Source: Candidatus Nanopelagicales bacterium
Lineage (GTDB): Bacteria; Actinomycetota; Actinomycetes; S36-B12; GCA-2699445
Reading direction: 5' to 3'
Assembly: GCA_037045355.1 (NCBI GenBank)
Contig: JBAOHO010000014.1
Location: forward strand, 62,001 to 126,000
DNA length: 64,000 nucleotides
A program made the position numbers and the translations under genes. Below, one piece after another: positions 26,545 to 34,650 of the stretch. Numbering within the stretch: the first letter of the stretch is position 1; every line of letters starts with the position of its first letter. Below the pieces are notes generated by a model, which saw only the letters and a program-made list of their open reading frames with translations, ran no database searches and was not told the origin of the DNA.

Positions 26545-27119
26545 GTGGGGTGTCCTGACAGCAGTTCCCCCGATCGCGGATCGCCTCCGATCGGCAGGAG
26601 CCGCCCGACGACGACGAGATAGACCTCATCACATTCGGCGGCCACCGCGCAGTTGCACTTGCCCAACAGGTCCTGGAACAGCCGACCCGCCGGAGTGCCG
26701 GGCACGATCCCCATGCCGACTTCGTTGGTGACCAGAACGACCCCGCCTTGCGCGCAGCGCACCGCATCGGTGAGCTCGTCGATCTCCTGGTGAAGCAGTG
26801 GCAGCGCGGACGCTGGGTTCTGCCAGGCGCCGTGGTCATCCAGCCGGGACGTGAGCCACAAAGTCAGGCAGTCGACGAGTACCGGATTCCCAGGGTCCGC
26901 GCGGCGGATCTCGGTGGCGATATCGCTGGTCTCGATCGTTGTCCAGTGATCGGGTCGTCGGGAACGATGGCTGCGAATCCGATTTACCCACTCGGGGTCG
27001 TTCGGGTAGCGGGGGGCGGTGGCGACGTACGTGACATGGTCGGCTTGCGAGGCCAGGCGTTCAGCGGCGGCACTCTTGCCTGAGCGGGCTCCGCCGGTGA
27101 ACAGCACGCGGGCGATCAT
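26541..27119 (-). CDS. cobU: Bifunctional adenosylcobinamide kinase / guanylyltransferase
   Basis: This protein is 192 residues from ATG 27119 (ATGA overlap with the upstream gene). The N-terminal P-loop is TGGARSGKS (residues 8-16), followed by ATAPRYPNDPEW and the RIRSHRSRRPDHW segment containing the guanylated His. Further on are DCLTLWLTS and VLVTNEVGMGIVPGTPAGR. It phosphorylates adenosylcobinamide and attaches GMP. Confidence 0.95.
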   Translation of the reverse strand: MIARVLFTGGARSGKSAAAERLASQADHVTYVATAPRYPNDPEWVNRIRSHRSRRPDHWTTIETSDIATEIRRADPGNPVLVDCLTLWLTSRLDDHGAWQNPASALPLLHQEIDELTDAVRCAQGGVVLVTNEVGMGIVPGTPAGRLFQDLLGKCNCAVAAECDEVYLVVVGRLLPIGGDPRSGELLSGHPT

Positions 27120-27733
27120 CGGCGCCGCCACAGCGACAGCCCGTAGCCGCCCGCGACGAGGACGAGCAGCGCCAGCGAGTACACCCAAGCGGGCGGGGAG
27201 TCATTCTGCGGCGGGTCACTGCTCTCCACCGGGTCCGCCGTGGTGACAGCGAGAGCCGCGCATTCGGTACTCGGGTAGCCATCGATCCCGCAGATGAGGC
27301 CTTCCTCCCCGGCGCGGATCTCAGCCGCTGCGGCCAGCGCACTGCTCGGAGTGACGGGACCGCTGACCGCCACGCACGCGACGCGGTCGGAAGGCGGAGT
27401 CTCGCCCACCGGCGCGTCGGATGTCGAACCGTAGTCGATGACCACCGCGACCGGGGTACCGCGTCCGCCGGTTTCCTGCGGACACAGCTCGTCATATCGA
27501 GCGACAGTCTCAGGCGCCTTGGTGGCCTTGACATCCCCCGAGCTGCGCACGAAGACCCACGCAAGCACGGAGCGGGCGGGAACGTCCAATACGTCAGGAT
27601 TTCCCTGTTCCTGGCGCCAGGTGCCGTCTGGGGCCGTCCATAACGACCAGAATCGGAACTGAGGTTCCGCGCGAGCAGTCCCGAGTGAGGCCAGCATCGC
27701 CAGTGCGATGGCCGTCCGCAAAGCTGTGCGCAT
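27116..27733 (-). CDS. SCO2322-like membrane-anchored exported protein (copy A)
   Basis: This 205-residue protein has a signal peptide (ALRTAIALAMLASLGTARA), then FRFWSLWTAPDGTWR, matching the opening of the actinobacterial SCO2322 family. The ectodomain has paired Cys (DELCPQ with RVACVAV; LICGIDGYPSTECAAL). A proline-rich stalk leads to a C-terminal membrane anchor (VYSLALLVLVAGGYGLSLW) ending WRRR. Its start touches the asd stop (TGATG) and its stop overlaps cobU, so it is embedded in a cobalamin operon. The function is unknown; the context suggests corrinoid or cobalt handling at the cell surface. Confidence 0.72.
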   Translation of the reverse strand: MRTALRTAIALAMLASLGTARAEPQFRFWSLWTAPDGTWRQEQGNPDVLDVPARSVLAWVFVRSSGDVKATKAPETVARYDELCPQETGGRGTPVAVVIDYGSTSDAPVGETPPSDRVACVAVSGPVTPSSALAAAAEIRAGEEGLICGIDGYPSTECAALAVTTADPVESSDPPQNDSPPAWVYSLALLVLVAGGYGLSLWRRR

Positions 27734-28755
27734 CAGTCGAGCAGAAGTTCGGCGATCTGAACGGCATTGAGTGCCGCCCCTTTGCGCAGGTTGTCGTTGG
27801 ACACGAAGAGAGCGAGTCCTCGGTTGTCCGCGACTCCGGGATCCTGGCGAATCCTGCCGACATAACTGGGGTCTCGACCGGCGGATTCGAGCGGATTGGG
27901 CACATCGGCGACAACCACGCCCGGGGCGTCGCCCAAAAGTTCTCGGGCGCGTTGCGGCGTGATCGATCGGCTGAACTCGGCGTTGATGCTCAGGGAGTGG
28001 CCGGTGAAAACAGGCACCCGCACACAGGTGCCACTGACCGACAGGTCCGGAATGTGGAGGATCTTCCGGCTCTCGTTGCGCAGCTTCTGCTCTTCGTCCG
28101 TCTCGCCGGAGCCGTCATCGACGAGCGAACCCGCCAGCGCCACTACGTTGAACGCGATGGGTCGCACGTACTTGTCAGGTGTCGGCAGGTCTGCGCGCTG
28201 CGGATCGTGGGTCAGCGCGTCGGAGAGCCCGTCCAGCAGGGCGGTCTGACGCGCAAGCTCGGCGACGCCCGCCAGTCCCGAACCCGAGACGGCCTGGTAG
28301 GTGCTGGCAATCAGTCGAACCAGTCCAGCATCGTCATGGAGCGGCTTCAGCACTGGCATGGCTGCCATGGTCGTGCAGTTGGGGTTGGCGATGATCCCTT
28401 TCGGTGGGTGGAGCGCCGTCTCCGGATTGACTTCGCTGACCACCAACGGCACGTCGGGATCCATCCGCCACGCGGATGAGTTGTCAATGACCGTAACGCC
28501 GGCTTCGGCGAACTTCGGGGCCAAGGCCCGTGAGGTCGTCCCCCCCGCGGAGAAGAGGGCGATGTCGAGCCCCTGGGGGTCTGCAGTTGCAGCGTCCTCG
28601 ACCACGATCGTGGTGTCTCGCCACGGCAGTCGGGTCCCAGCGGAGCGCGCCGAGGCGAAGTACCGCATCTGCGTGACCGGGAACTGACGTTCCGCCAAGA
28701 TCTCGCGCATCACCGTTCCCACCTGGCCGGTGGCGCCCACAACTCCGACTCGCAT
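27733..28755 (-). CDS. asd: Aspartate-semialdehyde dehydrogenase
   Basis: This protein is 340 residues from ATG 28755; a TAGCCT hexamer 7 nt upstream suggests a leaderless mRNA. It reduces aspartyl phosphate to the semialdehyde for Lys, Met, Thr and diaminopimelate. Visible elements are VGVVGATGQVGTVMREIL, the active-site Cys in ANPNCTTMAAMPVL, YQAVSGSGLAGVAEL and RVPVFTGHSLSINAEF. It stands apart from an aspartokinase gene and instead heads the SCO2322-like/cobUTS operon. Confidence 0.95.
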   Translation of the reverse strand: MRVGVVGATGQVGTVMREILAERQFPVTQMRYFASARSAGTRLPWRDTTIVVEDAATADPQGLDIALFSAGGTTSRALAPKFAEAGVTVIDNSSAWRMDPDVPLVVSEVNPETALHPPKGIIANPNCTTMAAMPVLKPLHDDAGLVRLIASTYQAVSGSGLAGVAELARQTALLDGLSDALTHDPQRADLPTPDKYVRPIAFNVVALAGSLVDDGSGETDEEQKLRNESRKILHIPDLSVSGTCVRVPVFTGHSLSINAEFSRSITPQRARELLGDAPGVVVADVPNPLESAGRDPSYVGRIRQDPGVADNRGLALFVSNDNLRKGAALNAVQIAELLLD

Positions 28756-28877
28756 GGGGTTCAGGCTACCGTCGGTGGACGCCATACCTGGTCAGACGTG
28801 ATCCGCCCCGGGGTCATCCGGGGCCAGCACTCGGGGCACCGCGGCCAAGGATCGCCGGCCGCGCATAGAGTCGGGCC

Positions 28878-29084
28878 ATGAAATGGCACTGGCAACTGCT
28901 CGCCCGCGACGGCGGGGAATGGCACGGCGACAACTTCGGAGGTCAAGTGTTCCCCAGCCAGGCCGACGCCGAGACGTGGCTGGGCGAGTCTTGGCGCGAA
29001 CTGCGGGATCATGGCGTCGCCGCCGTGATCCTGCTCCAGGACGAGCGTGAGGTCTATGGCCCGATGTCTTTGGACCCTGCCTAG
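28878..29084 (+). CDS. Small conserved actinobacterial protein
   Basis: This 68-residue protein has a WHWQLLARDGGEWHG opening and an EVYGPMSLDPA end. It has the look of a compact alpha-beta domain (FPSQADAETWLGESWRELRDHGVAAVILL). A TAGAGT hexamer 6 nt before the ATG suggests a leaderless transcript. Similar short proteins are widespread in actinobacteria. I know no function. Confidence 0.65.
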   Translation: MKWHWQLLARDGGEWHGDNFGGQVFPSQADAETWLGESWRELRDHGVAAVILLQDEREVYGPMSLDPA

Positions 29085-29171
29085 CCGATCCCGAATGCCC
29101 AGCCCATCCCGAATGCCCAGCCGATCCCGAATGCCCAGCCGATCCCGAATGCCCAGCCGATCCCAAATGCC
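29083..29171 (+). repeat. 18-bp minisatellite, five copies
   Basis: The unit agccgatcccgaatgccc is repeated five times with single-base differences, beginning inside the stop codon of the small protein gene. A 19-bp near-duplicate (cgccggcgccatccg..tcttcg) follows at about 29219-29262. The two fill most of the 190-bp gap. They are direct repeats without spacers. Confidence 0.9.
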
Positions 29172-29274
29172 TAGGTGGGTCCGGGGACAGTTCCGGGCTC
29201 GTCTTGGCGATCAGCGCGTCGCCGGCGCCATCCGGTCTTCGCCGGCGCCATCCGCTCTTCGCCGACAGTAGTGG

Positions 29275-30252
29275 CTAACGCCCAGCGTGCCGCCGCCACC
29301 AGAGACCACTGCCGATCAGGGCCACCGCGGCGATCGTGAGCGCCGCCGGCCACCATGGTTGGTCAGGATCATCGGTGTGGGCGGTCGCCGCGACGAACTC
29401 CGGAGCGGCGCTGTCCGTCGCCGACGTCACGACCGAGGGCATGGGGCTTGGTGCGGATTGATCCGATGTCGGCTCGAGCGGCGGCTCGGACTTGGTGGAG
29501 GCCGACCTGTCGGTGGAACTGTCGCGGCTCTCCTGGCCTTCCGACGCAGCGGAATCCTCGGTCGCGGTGTCGGTGCCGATGGGTCCGGGTTCTTGCGATG
29601 CGACCGGTTCGGGGCGGGAGTCGGAGCCGGACGATGAGCGCGCGGAATCCGCGTCGCGGGCGTCAGGCTGACTACGGGTGCGCGGTGGGGCGCTGGGCGC
29701 GGTTTCTTCCGTCACCGCCGGGGCGCATTCGCCGCTGGGGTAGCCGCCGATCGCGCACACTAGTCCTCGCTCCGTGCGCACATCGGCCGCCTGCGTCAGG
29801 ACCTGACTACCAGTGGCTCGCTGTTCGACGACGGCACAGGTGCCCCGCGGCTGGGGCGGGGACTGGCCGGGGGGAGCCTCGCTGGATTCACCGAAGTCGA
29901 ACACAATCGCGATCCGCTTCATGCCGCTCGGAGCTGCCCCCGGGCCGCAGAACCGGTCGAATGCCTCGGCTGCGGCGATCCGCGGCTGCGCTCCTTGGCC
30001 ACGCACCGTGCTCTGCGCGAACCGCCAACCCTGCACGCTGCCGTCGGCCGGGAGGGCGGATCCGGGTCCGACCGGGCTGAACGTCCAGGCACCCCCGGTA
30101 CTGCTCCAGTACGTCCAGTACCTGTACTCGGTGGCCCGAGCCGGTCCAACGGCGGCCAGCAGTGCAACGACGACGACACCTGCGGCGAGAAGCTGACGTC
30201 GCAGGTGTCCCCGGAGTCGGGACACTGGTGCCCGGCCGTCCCGGAGTGGCAT
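29275..30252 (-). CDS. SCO2322-like membrane-anchored exported protein (copy B)
   Basis: This protein is 325 residues from ATG 30252, overlapping the upstream gene's stop (ATGA). A signal peptide (LLAAGVVVVALLAAVGPARA) precedes YRYWTYWSSTGGAWTFSPVG, the SCO2322 opening. The domain shares FDFGESSEAPPGQSPP and LVCAIGGYPSGECAP with copy A at 27116-27733. A disordered stalk of about 120 residues rich in S, T, E, D leads to the C-terminal anchor WWPAALTIAAVALIGSGLWWRR. It is second in a riboswitch-controlled operon. Confidence 0.75.
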   Translation of the reverse strand: MPLRDGRAPVSRLRGHLRRQLLAAGVVVVALLAAVGPARATEYRYWTYWSSTGGAWTFSPVGPGSALPADGSVQGWRFAQSTVRGQGAQPRIAAAEAFDRFCGPGAAPSGMKRIAIVFDFGESSEAPPGQSPPQPRGTCAVVEQRATGSQVLTQAADVRTERGLVCAIGGYPSGECAPAVTEETAPSAPPRTRSQPDARDADSARSSSGSDSRPEPVASQEPGPIGTDTATEDSAASEGQESRDSSTDRSASTKSEPPLEPTSDQSAPSPMPSVVTSATDSAAPEFVAATAHTDDPDQPWWPAALTIAAVALIGSGLWWRRHAGR

Positions 30253-31313
30253 CACTGCATCGAGGAGTTCAAGCCACGGATGAGATTGACCCCGCCGAAT
30301 GAGGTGGGGCTGGAGTTCGTTCGGCCGGCAGTGAGCAGGAGGGTCCCGGTCGCACCAGGGTTGGTCCCATTCTCGGTGTAGGCCTTGGCCTGTCCCTTCA
30401 GTGCCGACAACGACGAGCTGACCACCCCGGGCTGGTACTTGGCCGCGGCCAGGGCGATCACGGCTCCGGCACTGGCGGAGATATCCGAACCTCCCCCTGA
30501 CGATGCCGGCAGCAGACCGCCATTGGCTCGCAGGGTGTTGGCCAACGCGTACAAGGCGTAGGCCGACACCTTCTTGGTGGAACGGAGTCTGCCGTCGGGC
30601 CCGCAGTTCATTGCCGCGCCCTTTTGGCCGGAACGGAAGGCGGGCAGCGACGTCGTGGTGCCGATGGCGACCTGCGCGGTGGCCAGGGCATCTGGAGTGC
30701 GGGCGACTGAAGGGTCGAACGCCATCAGTCCACGCTCGGCGACCGGCTCCGCACAACGCAGTTGGGCGCCGGCCAGGAACCGCTCGGCTTTCTGGGTCTG
30801 CTGACGCAGCCCCTTGGACTTGGCCACTCCGTTGAACGCGGCCAAGACCAGTCCGGTGCTGTTCGAATCACTGGATCCGCCGGCGAACCACGGGAAGCCG
30901 CCGTCGGGGTTCTGCTGCTTGCGCAGATAGCCCACGGCTTTCTGGTACTCAGGGAAGCGACCGACGGCGCGCAGGGCCATGGCGCCGAGAGCCGTCGAGT
31001 TGGTGTCCTGCCCCGTGTAGTTGACGGGATCGGGCGCCGCGCACGCCAAGGAAGTGTCCGGACGGTAGGCGGTGAACGCCCCGTTCTTGCACTGCTGATC
31101 GAGCAGCCATTCGATCGCTGGGCTCGGCACTGATCGCTTCACGGCGACGAGGCCGGTGATCGCGAGCCCCTGCCGGTAGACGCCGTCGTAGGTGGGGTCC
31201 TGGGACCCGAAGAGGCCCGGATCGGTGGCGGCTCCCGCCGGTGCCCCGGTCAACAAAGTGGTGCCCAGGAGTGTGGCTGTGGCGCCGGCGGCGATTCGTG
31301 TGGCGAGCATCAT
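30252..31313 (-). CDS. Secreted prenyltransferase/squalene-oxidase-repeat protein (intrinsic-factor-like)
   Basis: This protein is 353 residues from ATG 31313, with GAAGGGA upstream. The signal peptide ends near GAA-TDPG. Repeats such as NPDGGFPWFAGGSSDSNST and TLRANGGLLPASSGGGSDIS have the GGF..S..T pattern of the alpha6/alpha6 barrel shared by terpene cyclases and the vitamin-B12 carriers intrinsic factor and transcobalamin. No DXDD-type cyclase motif is seen. A cobalamin riboswitch lies in its leader. I infer an extracellular corrinoid-binding role. The fold assignment is firmer than the function. Confidence 0.75.
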   Translation of the reverse strand: MMLATRIAAGATATLLGTTLLTGAPAGAATDPGLFGSQDPTYDGVYRQGLAITGLVAVKRSVPSPAIEWLLDQQCKNGAFTAYRPDTSLACAAPDPVNYTGQDTNSTALGAMALRAVGRFPEYQKAVGYLRKQQNPDGGFPWFAGGSSDSNSTGLVLAAFNGVAKSKGLRQQTQKAERFLAGAQLRCAEPVAERGLMAFDPSVARTPDALATAQVAIGTTTSLPAFRSGQKGAAMNCGPDGRLRSTKKVSAYALYALANTLRANGGLLPASSGGGSDISASAGAVIALAAAKYQPGVVSSSLSALKGQAKAYTENGTNPGATGTLLLTAGRTNSSPTSFGGVNLIRGLNSSMQ

Positions 31314-31399
31314 GCCCGGTCCCTTCGGTACGGGTCCGGGGCGAGGGCCCGGGTCCGTCAGGGACCTCGGGCTCCAGATCCGCAGACCACGACGGTGGA

Positions 31400-31503
31400 G
31401 CCGTCCTCGCCCGTCAGGTGCTCCGACTGCCTGCCCCGAGGGACAGATCACGGTTGCGGGTCAGTGCCGGAATCCCACCGGCTTCCCCTGAACATCGGGC
31501 GTG
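31400..31503 (-). ncRNA. Cobalamin (B12) riboswitch
   Basis: Read on the minus strand, the conserved core is present: GGGAAGCCGGTGGGATTCCGG, then CACTGACCCGCAACCGTG, and the B12-box region GGCAGTCGGAGCACCTGACG. The order and spacing match the class of riboswitch that binds adenosylcobalamin-type ligands. About 90 nt separate it from the start codon at 31313. Several G/C-rich stems there (for example ggtcc/ggacc near 31351-31366) could form the expression platform. Confidence 0.9.
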
Positions 31504-31607
31504 TTCGGTTCGTCGACCGTAGCACGGCGATCCCGCACACCCCAAAGGTCGCTGGGCCGCGGGCCAAACTTGGGCCCAGGATCGCTCTGGGGCCCCGGGA
31601 GCAGAGG

Positions 31608-32606
31608 TCAGGGCCGCTGGTCGGGGGAGCGAGTCCGCCCTGGATCCCGTTCGACGACGTCACCGACGACGTCATCGACCGCTGCCATGACGTCGCGGTC
31701 CAGTCGCACTCCCGTAGCGCGCAGGTTCTCGCGGATCTGGTCGGGCGAAGTGGCTCCGATGATCGCTGCCGACACGGCGGGGTTCTGCAGCACCCAGGCC
31801 AGCGACAACTGTGGCAGTGTCAACCCGGCCTGATCGGCGACCACCCGGAGCCGCTGGATGCGCTCCAATACGTCGTCCCGCAGCCAACGCTGGACGAAGC
31901 GGCTGCCCTCTTTCGACTCTGCCCGGGATCGGGGTGGGATCGGCTGCCCCGGTACGTATTTGCCCGTGAGTGCCCCTTGGGCGAGCGGAGACCACACGAT
32001 CTGCCCGATTCCGCGTGGTGTCGAGGTGGGGATCACCCGCTCCTCGATGACCCGCCACAACAATGAGTACTGGGGTTGATTGGACACGATGCGGTCGAGT
32101 CCCAGGTCGTCGGCGATCCGCACGGCCTCGCTGATCTGATCAGCCGTCCACTCCGACACCCCTATGTAGAGGACTTTGCCAGCCCGGACGAGGTCGTCGA
32201 AGGCACGCAGAGTCTCCTCGAGCGGCGTCTCGACATCGAACCGGTGCGCGTTGTATAGGTCGAGGTAGTCGGTGCCCAGACGCTGCAGCGACGCGTCGCA
32301 CGAACGCAGGATGTGTTTGCGGCTCAGGCCTCGGTCGTTGCGTCCCGGGCCCATGGGCCAGAACACTTTCGTCGAGATCTCGAGGCCGTCGCGACGTTGG
32401 CCGGAGATCGCTCGCCCGAGTACCTCTTCGGCCCGACCCCCGGCGTACGCGTCGGCGGTGTCGAAGGTGGTGATCCCGGCGTCGAGGGCGGCATGCACGC
32501 AGGAGCGGGCGACGTCTTCGTCGATTTGAGCGGCGTGGGTGATCCAGTTGCCGTAGGCGAGTTCGCTGACCATGAGGCCGCTGTCGCCGAGGTGTCGGTA
32601 CTCCAT
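31608..32606 (-). CDS. Aldo/keto reductase
   Basis: This protein is 332 residues from ATG 32606. It is a TIM-barrel NADP(H) oxidoreductase similar to the potassium-channel beta-subunit/YghZ group. The catalytic tetrad is recognisable: Asp and Tyr in FDTADAYAGGRAEEVLG, Lys in EISTKVFWP, His in YNAHRFD. Cofactor-binding elements are SPLAQGALTGKY and AIIGATSPDQIRENL. It starts 8 nt after the DUF3043 gene. The substrate is unknown. Confidence 0.92.
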   Translation of the reverse strand: MEYRHLGDSGLMVSELAYGNWITHAAQIDEDVARSCVHAALDAGITTFDTADAYAGGRAEEVLGRAISGQRRDGLEISTKVFWPMGPGRNDRGLSRKHILRSCDASLQRLGTDYLDLYNAHRFDVETPLEETLRAFDDLVRAGKVLYIGVSEWTADQISEAVRIADDLGLDRIVSNQPQYSLLWRVIEERVIPTSTPRGIGQIVWSPLAQGALTGKYVPGQPIPPRSRAESKEGSRFVQRWLRDDVLERIQRLRVVADQAGLTLPQLSLAWVLQNPAVSAAIIGATSPDQIRENLRATGVRLDRDVMAAVDDVVGDVVERDPGRTRSPDQRP

Positions 32607-32614
32607 GCCGGGAC

Positions 32615-33227
32615 TCAGGACCTCTGGATCGGTTCGCCGCCGGGCCGGATCCGTGGCGGTGGGATCCGCAGGCGCCGAATCTGCAACACGCGCAGGGTGG
32701 CGTACATCATGCAGCCCTTGCGGTCCACGGCGTCGGGCCACCGCTGTTTCAGTTGTTTGCTCAAGGAGAACAGCATCCAGCCGACTTCGAGGACGACGAT
32801 GATGACGACACCGAACCAGATGAAGGCCACGGCGTTTTGGAGAGTTGGGTTGCGCAGGAACCCGACTACCAGGATGCCGATGGCCAGGAAGATGAAGAAC
32901 TCGGCGATGCGGCGGCGGCCGTCGACGTAGTCGCGGGTGAAGGCCTTGGCGGGGCCTTGGTCGCGCGGAGGCAGGTACCGGGTGTCGCCCGCCATGAGAC
33001 CCGCGCGGGCTTCTGCGCGCGCCTCCCGCTCGCGTTGTTTCATCGCTTTGCGGGCCGCCTTGGGATCGGCCAGGGACCTTCAGAGTCTGCTTACGGCGTG
33101 TCTCGGCCTCTTTCCGCGACGGGGTGGGCCGCCCTTTCGGCTGTTGCGCGGGGGGAGGGGTCGACGCGTCCTCCGCCACATCAGTGGCAGAGGACTCGGT
33201 CTGGTCGGGGGAGCGGCGGCGGAACAC
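32615..33227 (-). pseudogene. DUF3043 membrane protein, frameshifted near 33074
   Basis: GTG 33227 opens a hydrophilic N-terminus (PKGRPTPSRKEAETRRKQTLK). A second frame then gives DPKAARKAMKQREREARAEA, LPPRDQGPAKAFTRDYVDGR and two membrane helices (IAEFFIFLAIGILVVGFL, IWFGVVIIVVLEVGWMLF). Both parts match one DUF3043 protein. A surplus base in the GGG at 33073-33075 explains the split: one fewer gives LKVLADPKAARKAMK. TATGCT 6 nt before the GTG suggests a leaderless start. A consensus indel is likely. Confidence 0.78.
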
Positions 33228-33407
33228 CTGCTCAGCATAAGAGGTGTCACCGGTGAGAGTCCGCAGATGTCACTTCCGCGCGCCACCGCCGCCGCGCGCG
33301 GGAACCCCGAAATGCCGGGGCAGGGCAGCATGATCAGCGCCGGATGGGTAGCGTGGGCTCCACCTGACCACATCGTGAAGGTCTGACAACCTCGAGAAGG
33401 GCGACCC

Positions 33408-34211
33408 ATGGGCTTTTGGCAGCGATTCACCCTGGTGTTCAAATCCAAGGCGAACAAGATGCTGGACAAGGCCGAGGACCCGCGCGAGACCCTCGACTAC
33501 TCCTACGAGAAGCAGTTGGAGTTGCTGCAGAAGGTCCGCCGGGGCGTTGCGGATGTCGCGACCAGCCGCAAGCGGGTGGAACTGCAGATGCAGGGGCTGC
33601 AGCAGCAGTCCGACAAGTTGGAGGGGCAGGCCAAGGCCGCGTTGGCCGGTGGTCGAGAAGACCTGGCTCGCGAGGCCTTGACCCGGCGCTCGGGGCTGCA
33701 GAGTCAGTTGAACGACCTGCAGCTGCAGTTGACCCAGCTGCAGGGCCAAGAAGAGAAGATGGTGGATGCCTCGCAGCGACTGCAGGCCAAGATCGACGCC
33801 TTCCGCACCAAGAAGGAGACGATCAAGGCGCAGTATTCGGCGGCCGAGGCGCAGACGAAGATCAACGAGGCCTTCTCCGGTGTGTCGGAGGAACTCAGCG
33901 ATGTTGGTCTGGCCATTCAGCGCGCCGAAGAGAAGACCCAGACCATGCAGGCCCGTGCGGGCGCTATCGACGAGTTGCTGGCGTCGGGCGCGCTGGATGA
34001 CCCGACCGGTTTGAGCAAGGACAACCTCACGCGGGAACTCGAGGCCATGGCCTCCCAGACCGATGTCGACAGCCAACTGGCGGCCCTGAAGGCCGAGATC
34101 GGCGGTCCGACGCCCGCGGCCGTCGAGAAACCGGCAACACCGGCTGTGGAGGCGGCGCCCCCGAGTGCCGCTCCGGCTTCTGAGGACAAGCCCGCCACCG
34201 GCGGCGCGTGA
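33408..34211 (+). CDS. pspA: PspA/IM30 (ESCRT-III-like) phage-shock protein
   Basis: This 267-residue protein has GAGAAGGG upstream of the ATG. The N-terminal amphipathic helix (MGFWQRFTLVFKSKANKML) precedes DKAEDPRETLDYSYEKQLEL, a PspA hallmark. A long coiled coil follows to about residue 170, then a globular tail ending in an A/P/E-rich segment. PspA oligomers coat and protect the inner membrane under stress. It is first in the module with PspAA, HtpX and PspAB. Confidence 0.93.
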   Translation: MGFWQRFTLVFKSKANKMLDKAEDPRETLDYSYEKQLELLQKVRRGVADVATSRKRVELQMQGLQQQSDKLEGQAKAALAGGREDLAREALTRRSGLQSQLNDLQLQLTQLQGQEEKMVDASQRLQAKIDAFRTKKETIKAQYSAAEAQTKINEAFSGVSEELSDVGLAIQRAEEKTQTMQARAGAIDELLASGALDDPTGLSKDNLTRELEAMASQTDVDSQLAALKAEIGGPTPAAVEKPATPAVEAAPPSAAPASEDKPATGGA

Positions 34212-34221
34212 GGAGGCGACC

Positions 34222-34497
34222 ATGATCATCCGTATTTCGGGCGAAGGTCAGTACCGGGTCGACGACGACACGCTGGCACGGCTGAACGAGTTGGACTCGG
34301 CCTTGGAGAGTTCCCTCGATGCCGATGAAGCCGAGTTCGTGGCCGCGCTGGCGGCGTTGCTGGCGCTCGTCCGTGACTCCGGTGAGGAACTCGCCGATTC
34401 CGAACTCGTGGAAAGCGACGTCATCCTGCCTGCGGGAGACTCCTCGTCCGATGACGTGCGCGCGATGCTCGCCTCGGACGGTTTGATCCCGGGCTGA
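34222..34497 (+). CDS. PspA-associated protein PspAA
   Basis: This is a 91-residue acidic protein 10 nt after pspA with a GAGGAGG ribosome site. MIIRISGEGQYRVDDDTLARLNELD and the ESDVILPAGDSSSDDVRAML end are characteristic of PspAA, a small actinobacterial/archaeal partner of PspA. It probably binds PspA or modulates its assembly. Confidence 0.85.
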   Translation: MIIRISGEGQYRVDDDTLARLNELDSALESSLDADEAEFVAALAALLALVRDSGEELADSELVESDVILPAGDSSSDDVRAMLASDGLIPG

Positions 34498-34650
34498 CAG
34501 CTCAGCGGGCGCATTTCCCGTGCGACGTCCGTTCTCTTCGAGGTTCTTCCCCCCGGAGGCTCGTCCACCTTCGAGCGCCCATGTTCGGGCTTCGTTCGAA
34601 CCTGGCCCTGCTGCGGCGCCGGTTCGCGTGTGGTGCGGCACCATTGAGGG

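Noticed and set aside
29083..29171. Possible CRISPR array or iteron origin
   Set aside because: The repeats are 18 bp, directly adjacent, without spacers, Rep gene or AT-rich region.
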